From the NCBI GenBank assembly GCA_021298935.1, contig JAJTHR010000140.1:1-5269 (forward strand): a stretch of 5,269 nt of DNA, given 5' to 3'. The notes under the pieces are model-generated. The model saw only the letters and a list, made by a program, of their open reading frames with translations. It did no database searches and had not been told where the DNA came from. A program made the position numbers and the translations under genes. Numbering within the stretch: the first letter of the stretch is position 1; each line of letters starts with the position of its first letter. Positions 5,242-5,269 of the stretch are shown here, one piece after another. The stretch is from Parachlamydia sp. GTDB taxonomy: Bacteria > Chlamydiota > Chlamydiia > Chlamydiales > Parachlamydiaceae.

Positions 5242-5269
5242 ATAATATTTTTTAAATAACATAAACCAA
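5242..5269 (-). promoter_or_regulatory. Possible promoter of the HAD gene
   Basis: On the minus strand TTGGTT (5269-5264) and TATTAT (5247-5242) are 16 bases apart, in AT-rich sequence about 53 bases upstream of the start codon. The -10-like box matches consensus well and the -35-like box poorly. The pair lies at the window edge, and the upstream context is missing. Confidence 0.35.

Overview
The window is bacterial, moderately AT-rich and gene-dense. Its accessory content is a decayed sugar-modification gene cut by an insertion sequence, a long palindromic repeat, small membrane proteins and a secreted HAD protein. This would suit an amoeba-associated bacterium such as a chlamydia-like (Parachlamydiaceae) organism. 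That placement is an impression from protein style and base composition, not proof.

Left end (1-755, minus strand): the 5' end of an IS5-type transposase enters from the edge. The end of that IS cuts a WxcM-type gene for 3-amino-3,6-dideoxyhexose N-acetylation and ketoisomerisation. The same gene also carries an in-frame TAA in its acetyltransferase half, so it is broken twice.

Centre (about 820-2761): a six-helix HdeD/DUF308 membrane protein is followed by a complete type II methionine aminopeptidase with all five metal ligands. The aminopeptidase ribosome binding site lies inside a 9-bp hairpin. A convergent gene encodes a 114-aa GGQ-domain release-factor-like protein, probably a ribosome rescue factor. 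The two genes are 1 bp apart, and the intrinsic terminator for the aminopeptidase lies inside the 3' coding end of the rescue factor.

Right-centre (2778-4207, plus strand): a two-gene unit overlaps by 4 bp. It encodes a six-helix voltage-gated-like cation channel with an atypical selectivity filter (TLGVDD where TVGYGD is usual) and a TauE/SafE-type anion permease. The channel gene starts 16 bp from the divergent rescue-factor gene, with a run of seven G in its ribosome binding site.

Right end (4208-5269): between the convergent permease and HAD genes lies a 162-bp near-perfectly centred palindrome, probably a MITE or fold-back repeat. It directly abuts a strong intrinsic terminator. A HAD-superfamily hydrolase with a Sec signal peptide follows on the minus strand, with a possible promoter at the window edge.

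No tRNA, rRNA, CRISPR array or known riboswitch was seen. The most unusual points are the palindrome, the altered channel filter paired with a permease, the type II (archaeal/eukaryotic-type) aminopeptidase in a bacterial setting, and the doubly inactivated glycan gene.
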